A program made the position numbers and the translations under genes. 64,000 nt of DNA. Origin: Streptomyces sp. NBC_00459 (GTDB lineage Bacteria > Actinomycetota > Actinomycetes > Streptomycetales > Streptomycetaceae). Positions within the stretch are counted from its first letter, which is position 1. Each line of letters begins with the position of its first letter. This document shows, piece after piece, positions 8,407 to 16,429 of this stretch. Under the pieces are notes generated by a model that did no database searches, was not told the origin of the DNA, and saw only the letters and a list, made by a program, of their open reading frames with translations. The stretch covers positions 2,728,001 to 2,792,000 of the forward strand of contig NZ_CP107903.1 in the NCBI RefSeq assembly GCF_036013955.1. The letters are read 5' to 3'.

Positions 8407-10518
8407 TCAGCCGAGCGGGCTCATGGCACCCGACCAGATGCCGAACGGAACGCTGTCGTCGTCGGTGCCGGCGAGGCCCTTCAACGGCAGCGGTTCGAGG
8501 CTCTTGGCCAGGTCGATGCGGTAGACGACGACGGCCGTGGACACGAACTTGTGCGTGCCGACGAACCAGGAGGCGGTGTCGTCCTGGGTGGTCCCCGCCT
8601 TCCCGGCCACGTTCCCGTCGGCGGACGCGGCGGTGTCGGGGTGAGCGGTGCTGAAGGCGTCGATGAGCGCCGAGGTGACCTCCTCGGCCACGTCGGCGCT
8701 GATCGCGCGGGTCGGGGCGGGCGTGTCGAGGGGCATGCCGATGCCGTTGCGGGTGATCTTGCGCACCGAGTACGGCTCGGTGCGCTTGCCGCCCGCGACG
8801 AAGGTGGTGTAGCCGCCGGCCATGCGGATCGCGCTCGGTGTGGAGGTGCCCGTCGACAGCGCGGGCACCTGCGCCCCGATGCTGGCGGGCAGCAGGCCGG
8901 CGGCCTCGGCGGTCGCGCGGACGTTGTCCAGGCCGGTGTCCATGCCGAGCTGCATGAACGGCGTGTTCACCGACAGCTCCAGCGCGCGGTGCAGCGAGAT
9001 CTGCCCGTAGGACAGGTCGCCGTCGTTGCTGGCGGCCACCTTCTTGCCGCTGCGGTCCCAGTAGGGCCCCTCGGGAGTGGTCACGGGCACGTCGTCATTG
9101 CCGTTGTACAGGGTCTCCCCAGTGACACGTGTCGCTTCGTCGTCCCGGCTCTCGTGGACGCCGTGTTCCAGGCCGGCCGCGTAGACGAACGGCAGGAAGG
9201 CCGAACCGGCGGGAACGGTGCTGGAGTTGGACTCGTTGTAGCCCTGCGTACGGTGGTCGGGGCCGCCGTAGACGGCGAGGATCCGGCCGTCGGCGGTCAC
9301 CGAGGCGGCGCCGTAGTGGGCGGTCTTCGCGGCGTTCGGATCGGACTTCAGCGCCTGCTTGCGGGCCTTGGCCACGGCGTCGGCGAGCTTGCGCTCCCGG
9401 GTGCGGTCGAACGTCGTGTAGACCTGGTAGCCGCCGAGGTCGAAGTCCTTGTCGGAGATCCCCCCGGCCTTCCTGGCGTACTGCGAGGCCACCTCCACCA
9501 GATAGTCGGTCTGCTCACCGGTGTCGTACAGCGGGTTGCTCTTCAGCGGCTCGGGGAACTTCGTGTACGTGGCCCGCTCGGCCTTCGTCAGCCGGCCGAT
9601 GTCGACCATCCGGTCGAGGGTCCAGGACCAGCGTTCCACCGCGCGAGCCCGGTTGGCCTTGCTCAGGGTCGGGTCGTACAGGCCCGCGCCCTTGAGGAGG
9701 GAGGCGAGGAACGCGCCCTCACCGGCGTCGAGTTGGCTGACGTCCTTGCCGTAGTAGGCCTGGGCGGCACGCTGGATGCCGTAGCAACCGCGGCCGAACC
9801 AGCTGGTGTTGAGGTAGCCCTCAAGGATGTCGTCCTTGCTCATCCGGTTGTCGAGCTTGAGGGCGATCATCGCCTCGGTGAACTTACGGCTGATCGTCTG
9901 GTTCTGGCTGAGATAGACGTTTTTGACGTACTGCTGGGTGATGGTGGATCCGCCCTGGGTGTCACCCTGGCCGACCGTACGGAAAAGGGCACGGCTGATG
10001 CCCTTGAGGGAAATGCCGGAATCGCTGTAGAAACTCGCGTTCTCGGCGGCGAGCACCGCCCAGCGGACGTCCTCCGGGATCTCCTTCAGCGGCATCGCCT
10101 GCCGCTGCACCCAGCCGGTCCGGGCCATGGGTGTCCCGTCGGCCCAGAAATACACGTTGTCCTGCTGGGTGGCGTACGTGTTGAGGTTGTCGGGGATGTC
10201 CGTGGCCGCGTAGGCGATGCCCAGGAGCAGGCAGCCCAGCCCCACGGACGTCAGGACGCCTCCCAGCCACTGGCGCCAGGAGGGAATCCAGCGCCGCCAG
10301 CCGGTGCGGCCGGGCCGCGGGTACTTCGGCGCACGGGACGCGACGACCGACCGGAGGCGGGCAAGGAGGTGAGGGAGGGATATTCGGCGGGCTTTACGAG
10401 CTAATCGGGCTTTACGCCTGTTTCCCGGTACGGGCGGTTCCTTCCCGCCGTCGGGAATGTCCGGATCTAATATCCGAAATTGCAGAGTGGCATCCGATTC
10501 ATCCGATTTCTGGGTCAC
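8407..10518 (-). CDS. Bifunctional penicillin-binding protein with degenerate transpeptidase site and two TTA codons
   Basis: Class A PBP of about 703 residues. A basic cytosolic tail (1-84) leads to one helix (85-105), a glycosyltransferase 51 domain with AAENASFYSDSG (catalytic Glu 159) and GGSTITQQYVKN, and a transpeptidase domain. In the latter the expected SxxK is replaced by PAGSAFLPF (Ser 439, Leu 442; the Leu codon CTG is at 9193-9195); SVN at 516-518 and KAGT at 640-643 are kept. The loss of the lysine predicts weak or no acylation, so the protein may act mainly as a glycan polymerase. Codons 17 (10468-10470) and 39 (10402-10404) are TTA, the rare codon read by bldA tRNA, which ties synthesis to development. 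Start GTG 10518 follows GGAGGGG. Upstream partner of the deacetylase gene. Confidence 0.9.
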   Translation of the reverse strand: MTQKSDESDATLQFRILDPDIPDGGKEPPVPGNRRKARLARKARRISLPHLLARLRSVVASRAPKYPRPGRTGWRRWIPSWRQWLGGVLTSVGLGCLLLGIAYAATDIPDNLNTYATQQDNVYFWADGTPMARTGWVQRQAMPLKEIPEDVRWAVLAAENASFYSDSGISLKGISRALFRTVGQGDTQGGSTITQQYVKNVYLSQNQTISRKFTEAMIALKLDNRMSKDDILEGYLNTSWFGRGCYGIQRAAQAYYGKDVSQLDAGEGAFLASLLKGAGLYDPTLSKANRARAVERWSWTLDRMVDIGRLTKAERATYTKFPEPLKSNPLYDTGEQTDYLVEVASQYARKAGGISDKDFDLGGYQVYTTFDRTRERKLADAVAKARKQALKSDPNAAKTAHYGAASVTADGRILAVYGGPDHRTQGYNESNSSTVPAGSAFLPFVYAAGLEHGVHESRDDEATRVTGETLYNGNDDVPVTTPEGPYWDRSGKKVAASNDGDLSYGQISLHRALELSVNTPFMQLGMDTGLDNVRATAEAAGLLPASIGAQVPALSTGTSTPSAIRMAGGYTTFVAGGKRTEPYSVRKITRNGIGMPLDTPAPTRAISADVAEEVTSALIDAFSTAHPDTAASADGNVAGKAGTTQDDTASWFVGTHKFVSTAVVVYRIDLAKSLEPLPLKGLAGTDDDSVPFGIWSGAMSPLG

Positions 10519-10694
10519 GACACACCCCTCCGCACTCCGTGCAAACCCTGAATTCCCCGACCTCACGGCTCATCGCGGCGTACACAAATTACCAGCGACC
10601 TTCGCAGGTTCTCCACATGGGGAATGAACGGAAAGGATCACCGTCGGAACCGTCGGGCTCCGCGCGGCGAGCAATTGGGGACTAATCTGTCCGC

Positions 10695-10925
10695 ATGCCT
10701 CGCTACGAGTACCGCTGCCGCACCTGCGGTGACACCTTCGAACTCAGCCGCCCGATGGCCGAGTCGGCCGCCCCCGCGGACTGCCCCGCCGGTCATGACG
10801 ACACCGTGAAGCTTCTGTCGACGGTCGCCGTCGGCGGCTCGGCGTCCGCGCAGGCCTCGGCGCCGCGCGCGAGCGGCGGTGGCGGAGGCGGCGGCGGTTG
10901 CTGCGGCGGGGGCTGCTGCGGCTGA
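10695..10925 (+). CDS. FmdB-type zinc-ribbon protein with Cys/Gly-rich tail
   Basis: Protein of 76 residues. The first 40 hold the FmdB/CxxC_CxxC_SSSS fold: YEYRCRTCGDTFEL with Cys 8 and Cys 11, then DCPAGHD with Cys 30 and His 34 as likely remaining zinc ligands, where most relatives have CPxC. The end is a glycine run closed by CCGGGCCG, adding four cysteines that could bind a metal. Members are often called putative regulators but no DNA target is known. No Shine-Dalgarno is present; TAATCT (10674-10679 region) ends six bases before the ATG, so a leaderless mRNA is likely. Confidence 0.85.
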   Translation: MPRYEYRCRTCGDTFELSRPMAESAAPADCPAGHDDTVKLLSTVAVGGSASAQASAPRASGGGGGGGGCCGGGCCG

Positions 10926-10995
10926 GGGCCCGCACCGCAGGGCGGCTCGGAGGTCCTTCAGGCTGGGTTCAGGTTGGGTTTCCTAGCCTGGCCGT

Positions 10996-11760
10996 ATGAC
11001 AGCCACGACGGCCGCACCCCAGTGGGTCACCGACCTCATGGACACGCTGGGCGCCCCCGGCGCTGGCCTCGCCATCGCGCTGGAGAACCTCTTCCCGCCG
11101 CTGCCGAGCGAGGTGATCCTGCCGCTCGCCGGTTTCGCGGCGAGCACCGGGCAGATGAGCCTGCTCGCCGCGCTGCTCTGGACCACGGCCGGCTCGGTCG
11201 TCGGCGCGCTCGCCCTGTACGGGGTCGGCGCGCTCCTCGGCCGTGACCGCACCGTCGCCCTCGCCGCCCGGCTGCCGCTGGTCAAGGTGTCGGACATCGA
11301 GAAGACCGAGGCGTGGTTCCTCAGGCACGGTACGAAGGCGGTGTTCTTCGGCCGGATGATCCCCGTCTTCCGCAGCCTGATCTCCGTACCGGCCGGCGTC
11401 GAACGCATGCCTCTGCCCGTGTTCCTCGGCCTCACCACCCTCGGCAGCGCACTGTGGAACACCGCCTTCGTGTGCGCGGGCTATCTGCTGGGCGACAACT
11501 GGGCCGAGGTCACGACCGCCGTCTCCGCGTACTCGAAGGTGGTGCTCATCGGGGCGGCGGTGGCGCTGGCCGCGTTCATCGCCGTACGGGTCACGCGACA
11601 GCGCCCTGTAGAGGCGCGGAGAATCGCGCGACCAGCCACGACGGCGCCGCAGCGACCCGACACCCCCTCACCGCACCCCCAGCCCGCTAGCGCGTCTCCC
11701 TCAGGAACTCCCGAAGGATCCGCTCCCCCGCCGCGACCCCCCGCTCGGGAAGCGCGGTGA
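10996..11760 (+). CDS. DedA-family membrane protein
   Basis: Integral membrane protein of 254 residues with the DedA/VTT fold. It shows the N-terminal ENLFPPLPSEVILPLAG re-entrant motif, the middle FFGRMIPVFRSLISVPAGVERM motif with its conserved arginines, and further hydrophobic helices up to about residue 200. DedA proteins support envelope integrity and several act in flipping of undecaprenyl phosphate or other lipids. After residue about 200 the chain becomes RQRPVEARRIARPATTAPQRPDTPSPHP, encoded by a dispersed intergenic repeat (11600-11655), so the last 50 or so residues are probably repeat-derived and not part of the fold. The 3' end overlaps the HAD gene on the other strand by 74 bases. 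TAGCCT lies six bases before the ATG and no ribosome site is seen. Confidence 0.88.
   Translation: MTATTAAPQWVTDLMDTLGAPGAGLAIALENLFPPLPSEVILPLAGFAASTGQMSLLAALLWTTAGSVVGALALYGVGALLGRDRTVALAARLPLVKVSDIEKTEAWFLRHGTKAVFFGRMIPVFRSLISVPAGVERMPLPVFLGLTTLGSALWNTAFVCAGYLLGDNWAEVTTAVSAYSKVVLIGAAVALAAFIAVRVTRQRPVEARRIARPATTAPQRPDTPSPHPQPASASPSGTPEGSAPPPRPPAREAR
11600..11655 (-). repeat. Dispersed repeat A, copy 1 (inside dedA)
   Basis: AGCGCCCTGTAGAGGCGCGG followed by GAATCGCGCGACCAGCC and ACGACGGCGCCGCAGC matches the Streptomyces-type repeat GCGCCCCTNAGGGGCGCGG / GAACTGCGCGACNAGCC / ACGAC found four more times in this window, here with several point changes. It lies within the coding region of the DedA protein. 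Confidence 0.75.
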
Positions 11761-12493
11761 CCGTATCGGCCACCCACTCGGTCTCGGCCAGTTCCCCGTG
11801 CCCCGGGCGCCAGCCCCGATCGGCGGCAAGGAGCAGATCGGCGTCGAGGAGCGAGTCGCCGGCGGCGAGAGTGAGCGTCGCCCCGGAACGACGTGCGACC
11901 TCGTGCATCGCCGCGCTCTTGGTGAGCGGCTTCGGCACGGCGTAGATCTTGCGGCCCTGGAGGGAGACCGTCCAGCCACGGCTCTCCGCCCAGACGGCGA
12001 GCTCCTTCACCCACTCCTCGGGCAGCAGTTCGCGCTCGACGACGAGGTAGGCGAAGAAGTCCTCGGCGATACGGTGCTTGCGCACCCAGAGCGGGTCGGC
12101 GGTGGCGGCGAGATGGTCCCTGACCTCGTCCAGGGGCGCGCACTCGTCCGCGAGCCGTGTCTGCACCCGATCGTGCCAGTCCTGGTCGGCGACACCGTCG
12201 ACGAGGATGTGACCGCCGTTCGCACAGATCGCGTACTTCGGTGCCGGGCCCGGCAGGTTGATGCGCAGGTACTGCTTACGGGTCCGGGTGGTCGTCGGCA
12301 CGAAGACGGCCGCGTCGCCGAGTTCGGTGAGCAGTCCGGCGGCCACCTCCGTCATGTACGACAGCGGCCGGGCCTCGTGCACCTCGACGCAGAGCAGCCG
12401 GGGCGCGCGGGCGTCCGGCATGGTCAGCGCGAGGGCCGCGGCGGAGTAGATGAGCGTGCGGTCGAGATCGCTGGCGACAAGGACATGGCTCAT
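11687..12493 (-). CDS. HAD-family phosphatase of the Ter-linked operon
   Basis: Protein of 268 residues with haloacid-dehalogenase motifs: VASDLDRTLI at the N-terminus (nucleophile Asp 9, acid Asp 11), TTTRTRKQY in the motif II region, a lysine in PLTKSAAMHEVA for motif III and AAGDSLLDADLL (GDxxxD, motif IV). A cap domain of the Cof/sucrose-phosphatase kind lies between. It is expected to dephosphorylate a small phosphorylated compound. The ATG overlaps the stop of the upstream PRTase fusion gene by four bases (ATGA), so translation is coupled. In published comparative analysis of Ter systems, HAD phosphatases occur with PRTase-TRSP and CitE-like genes, which fits this setting. Confidence 0.87.
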   Translation of the reverse strand: MSHVLVASDLDRTLIYSAAALALTMPDARAPRLLCVEVHEARPLSYMTEVAAGLLTELGDAAVFVPTTTRTRKQYLRINLPGPAPKYAICANGGHILVDGVADQDWHDRVQTRLADECAPLDEVRDHLAATADPLWVRKHRIAEDFFAYLVVERELLPEEWVKELAVWAESRGWTVSLQGRKIYAVPKPLTKSAAMHEVARRSGATLTLAAGDSLLDADLLLAADRGWRPGHGELAETEWVADTVTALPERGVAAGERILREFLRETR

Positions 12494-14973
12494 GCCGACA
12501 CCGCCTTGCCGTCGGCACCGGTCGCGCCCCGCGTGTATTTGGGGTGGATCAACCCGACGCAGGTGTAGGGGAGTTCGGCCACCTCCTCGACGGGTACGCC
12601 CCGCTGCTCGGCGAGCAGGCGTACGTGGTCGAGGTCGGCGCCCGCTCCGGCGCGGGCCAGGATCTTCCAGGGGACGCGGCGCAGCAGCACCCGGGTGGTC
12701 TCGCCGACGCCGGGCTTGACGAGGTTCACGTCGTGGATCTCGTACTCCTCGCTGATCCGCTCGACCGCCGCCCAGCCCTCCCAGGTCGGTGCCCGGTCGG
12801 CGGCGAGCAGTTCCTTGACCGAGCTGTCGACGGCGTCCGCGACCTCCGGGAAGCGGGCGGCGACGGCGTCGAGGAAGTCCACCGAGACGTCGGCGCCTGC
12901 GAGTTCGCGGTAGAACTTGGCGCCGTGGAAGTCGTTCGGGCCGACCAGGTCAGCGCGCAGGACGGTCCGCGAAATCAGCCCCGACACCGTGGAGTTGAGG
13001 CAGGCGGAGGGGATGAGGAAGTCCTCGCGGGTGCCGTACGTACGGACGCAGGAGCCCGGGTCGGCCAGCACCGCGATCTCCGGGTCGAAGCCGGTGATGC
13101 CGTCGGAGGCCTCGAACTCCTCGATGGCGTCGGCGAGTTCGCGGGTGATGGCACCCTTGCCGGTCCAGCCGTCGACGAACACGACGTCGGCGGGGTCGTG
13201 GTGGGCGGCCAGCCAGCGCAGCGCGTTGGCGTCGATTCCCCGGCCCCGGACGATCGACACGGCGTAGTGGGGCAGTTCGAGGCCGTGGCGGTGCTTGGCC
13301 CAGCGGCGCATCAGCACACCGACGGGCGTCCCGGCACGGGCCAGCGACACCAGCACCGGACGCGGTGAGCGCTCGGCGAGCACCAACTCCGTGACCGCGC
13401 CCACGGCTTGGGCGATACGGGCGGCGGAGGTGTCGAGGGCGGCGCGGAACAGCTCCTGGTACTGGTCGCTGGGCTGGTACTCGACCGGCAGCGACTCGGC
13501 GTAGTGGGCGCCGCCCGCCTGGATCGCCTCCTCGCGCTCCTCGGTGGGCGCCTCCAGGCTGACGTCCGAGAGATCCCGAAGCAGCCAGCCGACCTCGTCC
13601 GGTGGGTACGAGGAGAACGCGGGTCCACGGAGGGGCTCGGGCAGCATGCGGGGCCTTTCGGGTACGTGCGAGGCAGCGGGTACGTACGAGGGGACGACGG
13701 CGAGCACGACGTTCGGCGTGTGCGCGGCGAGCGTGGCCAACAGGCCGTCGGGGGCGTGCAGTTCGGGTGTGTCGGCGGCGGAGTCCACGACCGCGACGAC
13801 GGCGTCGAAGCCGGCGCCGGCCACGTTGTAGGCGTAGCGCTCGCCGGGCCCGTCGGCCGGGTCGTCGTGGGCCGGGAAGACGAGGCGGCTGCGGATCGCG
13901 TACCCGGGGTCGTCCACGGCGAGGACCGGTGAGCGGGTTGTCGTCGAGTAGCGGACCTCGACGCCCTCTGTCACCTGCTCCAGCTCTCGGGCGAGGCGGA
14001 GGGGGGCGTACATCAGCTCTTCGAAACCGAGAACGAGGATGCGGTGCGCGTCCGCTGGGAGGGCTTCGGCGAGCCTTGCCGCCATCGCGGGCAGCGCGGC
14101 CTCCATGCGTATTCGGTGCCCGGGCGTGAAGCCGTGGCGACCGCCGTCCGGGATGCCTCGGGGCCAGCGCAGTTCGACTCGGGTGAAACGGTTGTGTGGC
14201 GGCTGCGGGTCGGTGGGGGCCGTTCGCGCAGTTCCCCGCGCCCCTGAGGGGGGATTCTCGTACCGCTCGACGAGTTCCTGCCCTTTTTCCAGCACGCCCT
14301 CCGGCAGGCGGACCGTTCCGTCGGCCGTGGTGACCAGGTCGACACGGGCGCCGATCTCGTCGGCGAACACGTCGAGGCGGCCGGCGTCCGCGGCGGACCG
14401 CATGTCGACGAGGGCGACTATGACGTACCGCTCGCGCGGGTAGCGCTCGTGCAGGGCTCGGATGGTGTTGAGGACCGTGTTCCCGGTGGAGAACTCGTCG
14501 TCGACGAGGACCAGCGGGCCGGGGCCGGCCAGCAGCGCGGGGTTCTCCGGGAGGAGGAGGTGGGAGGTGGCGTGCGAGTGGGACTCCTCGAAGCCGCCCG
14601 CCCGGGCGACGCCGTCGACCGGGCGCCGGGTGGAGTGGAGGTAGGGCGCCAGGCCCACGCCGTCGGCGACGCAATGGCCGAGCCCGGTGGCCGTCTCGGC
14701 GTACCCGAGGACGACGGCACGCCGCGACTCGTCGGCGCCCAGCAGCTCACGGACGCGCTCGCCCAGGGCGAAGCCGTGGCCGTAGACGACGGCGGGCGAC
14801 TGCGGTACGTGCTTGCCGAGCACGTTCGAGACCAGCAGGTGCGCCCGCTTGGGGTTGCGCCGCAGAGCGAGCCCGAGCAGCTCGCGCAGGTCGTCGCCGC
14901 CGACCAGCTCGACCCCGAGCCGCTCGGCGACCCAGGTGCCGGACCAGACCCCGTTGTGCACAGCGTTGTTCAT
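12490..14973 (-). CDS. Fused PRTase-TRSP-StiP-PELOTA protein (Ter-associated)
   Basis: A protein of 827 residues that joins what are usually two adjacent genes. Residues 1-235 are a phosphoribosyltransferase with a PRPP loop LVDDEFSTGNT at 156-166. Residues 263-440 match the TRSP domain, including the literal motif TTRSP at 345-349. Residues 455-745 match the StiP/PRTase_1 family (SLARAGTPVGVLMRR, VVFVDGWTGKGAIT, IPSACLNSTVSGLISRT, GAKFYREL). Residues 750-815 fit the PELOTA RNA-binding domain (HDVNLVKPGVGETTRVLLRR ... LPYTCVGLIHPKYT). Residues 241-262, with GARGTAR and TDPQPPHNRF, are translated from intergenic repeat A and act as a linker between modules 1 and 2. The predicted role in Ter systems is making a nucleotide-like or nucleoside-like metabolite. 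Start ATG follows AGGGATTC; 89 bases from the CitE-like gene. Confidence 0.85.
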   Translation of the reverse strand: MNNAVHNGVWSGTWVAERLGVELVGGDDLRELLGLALRRNPKRAHLLVSNVLGKHVPQSPAVVYGHGFALGERVRELLGADESRRAVVLGYAETATGLGHCVADGVGLAPYLHSTRRPVDGVARAGGFEESHSHATSHLLLPENPALLAGPGPLVLVDDEFSTGNTVLNTIRALHERYPRERYVIVALVDMRSAADAGRLDVFADEIGARVDLVTTADGTVRLPEGVLEKGQELVERYENPPSGARGTARTAPTDPQPPHNRFTRVELRWPRGIPDGGRHGFTPGHRIRMEAALPAMAARLAEALPADAHRILVLGFEELMYAPLRLARELEQVTEGVEVRYSTTTRSPVLAVDDPGYAIRSRLVFPAHDDPADGPGERYAYNVAGAGFDAVVAVVDSAADTPELHAPDGLLATLAAHTPNVVLAVVPSYVPAASHVPERPRMLPEPLRGPAFSSYPPDEVGWLLRDLSDVSLEAPTEEREEAIQAGGAHYAESLPVEYQPSDQYQELFRAALDTSAARIAQAVGAVTELVLAERSPRPVLVSLARAGTPVGVLMRRWAKHRHGLELPHYAVSIVRGRGIDANALRWLAAHHDPADVVFVDGWTGKGAITRELADAIEEFEASDGITGFDPEIAVLADPGSCVRTYGTREDFLIPSACLNSTVSGLISRTVLRADLVGPNDFHGAKFYRELAGADVSVDFLDAVAARFPEVADAVDSSVKELLAADRAPTWEGWAAVERISEEYEIHDVNLVKPGVGETTRVLLRRVPWKILARAGAGADLDHVRLLAEQRGVPVEEVAELPYTCVGLIHPKYTRGATGADGKAVSA
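14191..14250 (+). repeat. Dispersed repeat A, copy 2 (inside the PRTase fusion gene)
   Basis: GGTTGTGTGGCGGCTGCGGG, then GTTCGCGCAGTTCCCCGCGC and CCCTGAGGGG reproduce the repeat seen at 17208, 25060 and 30909. It lies within the PRTase fusion reading frame and is read on the opposite strand as the peptide GARGTAR followed by TDPQPPHNRF. Confidence 0.8.
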
Positions 14974-15062
14974 GAATCCCTATGTGTGGTCGTCGGGGGT
15001 GCCAGGTCGAGAATGTCGGCCATATCAGTCATATCAGTCGCACAGGTGATCGAACGCGGTGA

Positions 15063-16235
15063 TCAGTCGGGGATACCGGCGGTGAGCAGTTCCACGAAGC
15101 CGATGTCCTCGTTGGCGACGCCGAAGACCTCGGCGCGCAGCAGGGTCCGCTCCGCCCAGGCGCGGTGCGGCTTCACCTCGTTCATCTTGTTCGTGTACGC
15201 CGACCGCAGGACGCCTCCGCCGCAGCGCTCGGGCCGCAGGATGTCCTGCGCGTCACTGAACTCCTCGTGGCTGACCACGGACAGGGTGTGCACGGGCAGC
15301 ACGTGCGAGGGGTGGATGCAGGTCTTGCCGAGCAGCCCGTTGGCCTGGTCGAGGCTGATCTCGCGGAGCAGCCCGTCCATGGCGTGCTCGATCAGCGTCT
15401 CACGCAGTTCCTCGGCCTGGCCCTCCAGGAAGGGGCTGCGGCGCAGCTGTGGCTTGAACATGCGCTCCTGGACCCGGAAGTACTCCCAGACGGGCCCGGT
15501 GACGGTGTACCCGGTGCCGTCGGCCCGCCCCAGCATGTTGACGACGTCGGCGATGACGGAGGCGACGACGTGGACGTCGTACGCGGTCATGTCCGGGGCT
15601 CTGCGCAGCCCGTACGAGGAGCAGAAGTCGGTGACGCCGAGGCGGAGGGCGAGGACGCGGTCGCGGTACTTGTCGACGGCGCGGGAGATGCCCTCCAGGG
15701 TCTCTACGCGCGTCTCCCGGTACATGAGCTCGGGGGATTCGAGCACCGGCATGCCGAACAGACGGTGGCCGCTCACGGCCTCGGCGTCGGCGAGGGCCTC
15801 CAGGAACGGCATCCCGCGTTCCTCGGTGAACTTCGGCATCACGAACCCGGAGAGCAGCCCGACGGTGGACCCGAGGCGCCGTACGAGGTCGGGGATCTGT
15901 TCGGGCGTACGGACCCGGATGAACAGCAGCGGCAGCCCGGTGGCGGCGTCGGGGCGCTCGGCGAGCACGTCGAACTCCCGCACCAGGTTCTCCTCGGCGT
16001 CCGCGACCTCCGAGTCGTCGATCGAGTCCTCCAGGCACAGCACCATCGAGACGACACCGCGGGCGACCTGCTTGACGATGGCGTCGGCGAGGTGCGGGCG
16101 GGTGGCAGGGCTGTAGAGGGTGGCCCCCAGGGCCGTGGCGAGCAGCCGGGCCGGGGAGTCGGCGGTGAACTCGCACGGCTCCTGGTGGAACAGGCGCTGC
16201 CGTACCTCAGGCGCGATGTGCCCGAAATGACGCAT
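15063..16235 (-). CDS. HpcH/HpaI (CitE-like) aldolase/lyase of the Ter-linked operon
   Basis: Protein of 390 residues, related to the citrate lyase beta subunit and HpcH/HpaI aldolases (TIM barrel). Visible features are TRPHLADAIVKQVARG, VLCLEDSIDDSEVADAEENL with the acidic residues expected to bind Mg2+, LLFIRVRTPEQI with the substrate-binding Arg, and FVMPKFTEERGM. These enzymes make or break C-C bonds next to a carboxylate or thioester. CitE-like lyases are a recurring part of Ter-associated biosynthetic operons. The ATG at 16235 follows GGGGGAA; the longer frame to 16373 has no ribosome site. Divergent from the TerD gene at 16430 across 194 bases, and first gene of the lyase-PRTase-HAD unit. 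Confidence 0.85.
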   Translation of the reverse strand: MRHFGHIAPEVRQRLFHQEPCEFTADSPARLLATALGATLYSPATRPHLADAIVKQVARGVVSMVLCLEDSIDDSEVADAEENLVREFDVLAERPDAATGLPLLFIRVRTPEQIPDLVRRLGSTVGLLSGFVMPKFTEERGMPFLEALADAEAVSGHRLFGMPVLESPELMYRETRVETLEGISRAVDKYRDRVLALRLGVTDFCSSYGLRRAPDMTAYDVHVVASVIADVVNMLGRADGTGYTVTGPVWEYFRVQERMFKPQLRRSPFLEGQAEELRETLIEHAMDGLLREISLDQANGLLGKTCIHPSHVLPVHTLSVVSHEEFSDAQDILRPERCGGGVLRSAYTNKMNEVKPHRAWAERTLLRAEVFGVANEDIGFVELLTAGIPD

Positions 16236-16429
16236 GAAATTCCCCCGTGGCGGCTGGACGGCCGGTCGAGTGGTGATCGAGTGTCGGTCAGTGTTGATGG
16301 GTGGCCGGTAATAGTACGTAGGGATCCATGTCAGGGGTTCCCACTGAGAATGAAGTTCAGGTAACGCGGACAAGCAGAACCGATGCCCCCGCGTTGTCGT
16401 GACCAGGACCGAGAAGGCAGGATGACCGC

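Noticed and set aside
8305..10404. Open frame of 699 codons antisense to the PBP gene
   Set aside because: Shadow frame caused by GC-rich third positions; the PBP on the other strand has domain motifs throughout.
12950..14674. Second long minus-strand frame (574 codons) within the PRTase fusion gene
   Set aside because: Pro/Arg-rich out-of-frame shadow; the fusion frame holds all recognisable domains.
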